From NCBI GenBank assembly GCA_015067375.1, contig SVMQ01000101.1, forward strand, positions 1 through 7,500: a DNA stretch of 7,500 bases, given 5' to 3'. Positions 6,614 to 7,500 of this stretch are shown one piece after another. The notes under the pieces were generated by a model, which saw only the letters and a list, made by a program, of their open reading frames with translations, was not told the DNA's origin and made no database searches. Position numbers and translations under genes: made by a program. The DNA comes from Oscillospiraceae bacterium (lineage in GTDB: Bacteria > Bacillota > Clostridia > Oscillospirales > Ruminococcaceae). The stretch's first letter is position 1. Every line of letters starts with the position of its first letter.

Positions 6614-6642
6614 ATGATAATATAACGCGCTGAAAAAGTCAA
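6614..6642 (-). promoter_or_regulatory. Sigma-A promoter of the XRE-GH2-radical SAM operon
   Basis: Read on the - strand, TTGACT (6642-6637) is the -35 box and TATCAT (6619-6614) the -10 box, with a 17-base spacer. Each differs from consensus by one base. Transcription would begin near 6607, giving a leader of about 35 bases before the XRE ATG. It lies just past the terminator of the upstream EF-G paralog, so the operon has its own start. Confidence 0.7.
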
Positions 6643-6668
6643 GCGAAAATCTGATTTTTATACACAAA

Positions 6669-6698
6669 AGCCGCTCCCGAAAAATATCGGAAGCGGCT
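6669..6698 (-). terminator. Rho-independent terminator after the EF-G paralog
   Basis: The stem pairs 6669-6675 with 6692-6698 (7 bp), then one C/A mismatch, then 6677-6680 with 6687-6690 (4 bp), around a 6-base loop. On the - strand it is followed by a short T run (TTTT, then G). It begins 22 bases past the EF-G paralog stop codon. The other strand has no T run, so it acts on the - strand. Confidence 0.8.
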
Positions 6699-6720
6699 AT
6701 GTTAAACGATTATACTAAAA

Positions 6721-7500
6721 TCAGTTCTTGATCTCAGTTCCGGGAGGAAGCATCTCGTATCTTGCAAACTCAGCCGTGAACTCGCCAAGACCCTGTGTTA
6801 TCTGACGAAGTACGAGCGCAAAGTCTACCATCTCGGACTCGGGTGCTTCAGCTGTAAGCTCGGTCATTCCACCGCCCACGGAGTTCATGCCGAGAACGCT
6901 GCCGCGGCGCTTGGAAAGAACGCTCATAACGTCGCCCTGCTTGTCATCGGGAACGAGGATAGTAAGGCTCTGCAGCGGCTCTAACAGATAGGGCTGTGCC
7001 TCCTTCATGCAATCCTTGAACGCCATGGAAGCCGCGGTCTTGAACGCCATTTCGGAGCTGTCTACTGCGTGATAGGAGCCGTCGATAAGCGTAGCCTTAA
7101 GACGTACAACAGGGAAACCGCCGATAGAGCCATGCTCTGCAGCCTCCTGCAGACCCTTTTCTACTGCGGGATGGAAGTTCTTCGGAACAGAGCCGCCGAA
7201 GATCTTCTCCTCAAAGATCAGATCGTCGCCATCATGAGGTGCAAACTCGATCTTAACGTGACCGTACTGACCGTGACCGCCTGACTGCTTCTTGTACTTG
7301 CTCTCGATGGTGACGGGCTTGCGAATAGCTTCACGGTAAGCGATCTTGGGTGCTGCAAGAGCAACATCCATACCGAACTTAGCCTTGAGCTTTGCAGCAG
7401 CTACATCAAGGTGCTGCTCGCCCAGACCGCCGATGATGCGCTCGTGTGTTTCGTGATTATGTACATACTCGAGGGTCTTATCCTCTTCGAGCAGACGACG
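6721..7500 (-). CDS. Elongation factor G paralog (EF-G2-like), C-terminal part (5' end outside the window)
   Basis: The frame is open from base 7500, so the ATG at 7371 is internal. The 259 residues cover the end of domain III (GGLGEQHLDV), domain IV (KQSGGHGQYGHVKIEF onward) and domain V, the part that enters the ribosomal A site during tRNA translocation. The domain IV tip GSYHAVDSSE is intact, with the His matching E. coli EF-G H583 (codon 7071-7069). Features unlike the main EF-G: GGLGEQHLDV instead of GMGELHLEI, FGGSVPKNFHPAVEKGL instead of the GGVIPGEYIPAVDKGI type, and a GGGMTELTAEAPESEM segment in domain V. These fit the EF-G-like paralog widespread in Clostridia, whose cellular role is not settled. 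The GTPase domain is outside the window, so a truncated or divergent G domain cannot be excluded. It ends at its own terminator. Confidence 0.9.
   Translation of the reverse strand, partial: RRLLEEDKTLEYVHNHETHERIIGGLGEQHLDVAAAKLKAKFGMDVALAAPKIAYREAIRKPVTIESKYKKQSGGHGQYGHVKIEFAPHDGDDLIFEEKIFGGSVPKNFHPAVEKGLQEAAEHGSIGGFPVVRLKATLIDGSYHAVDSSEMAFKTAASMAFKDCMKEAQPYLLEPLQSLTILVPDDKQGDVMSVLSKRRGSVLGMNSVGGGMTELTAEAPESEMVDFALVLRQITQGLGEFTAEFARYEMLPPGTEIKN

Overview
The window looks like chromosomal DNA of a moderate-GC Clostridia (Oscillospiraceae), most like Ruminococcus. This is inferred from the lon-engB order, strong AGGAGG ribosome binding sites, sigma-A type promoters, an XRE regulator with a typical clostridial tail, and an elongation factor G paralog of the kind common in this group. 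The genus call is by general resemblance, not by a search. I see no rRNA, tRNA, CRISPR array, insertion sequence or attachment site.

Layout: bases 1 to 2552 are read on the + strand and bases 2601 to 7500 on the - strand, converging on one hairpin terminator at about 2559-2602. The + side starts with the 3' end of lon (the ATP-dependent protease, its proteolytic domain), then the ribosome-assembly GTPase engB. A second + unit follows: a near-perfect sigma-A promoter (1354-1382), a 35-residue single-span membrane peptide, a five-span DUF624/YesL-like membrane protein, a 53-residue DUF4177-like protein, and the terminator.

The - side, in transcription order, starts with the last 259 residues of an EF-G paralog, closed by its own terminator (6669-6698). 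A promoter at 6642-6614 then drives a probable three-gene operon: a 122-residue XRE regulator, an 884-residue cytoplasmic glycoside hydrolase family 2 enzyme, and a TIGR01212/YhcC-type radical SAM protein whose start codon overlaps the hydrolase stop (ATGA).

How the genes work together: lon and engB are housekeeping. The XRE gene probably controls itself and the GH2 gene, because a perfect 10-bp palindrome lies at the expected transcription start. Why a radical SAM protein is coupled to a sugar hydrolase is not clear. The small-peptide/DUF624/DUF4177 unit is a neat, self-contained, uncharacterised membrane operon and, with the XRE-GH2-radical SAM operon, is the best candidate here for undescribed biology. 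No gene is visibly broken; the two end genes are cut only by the window edges.
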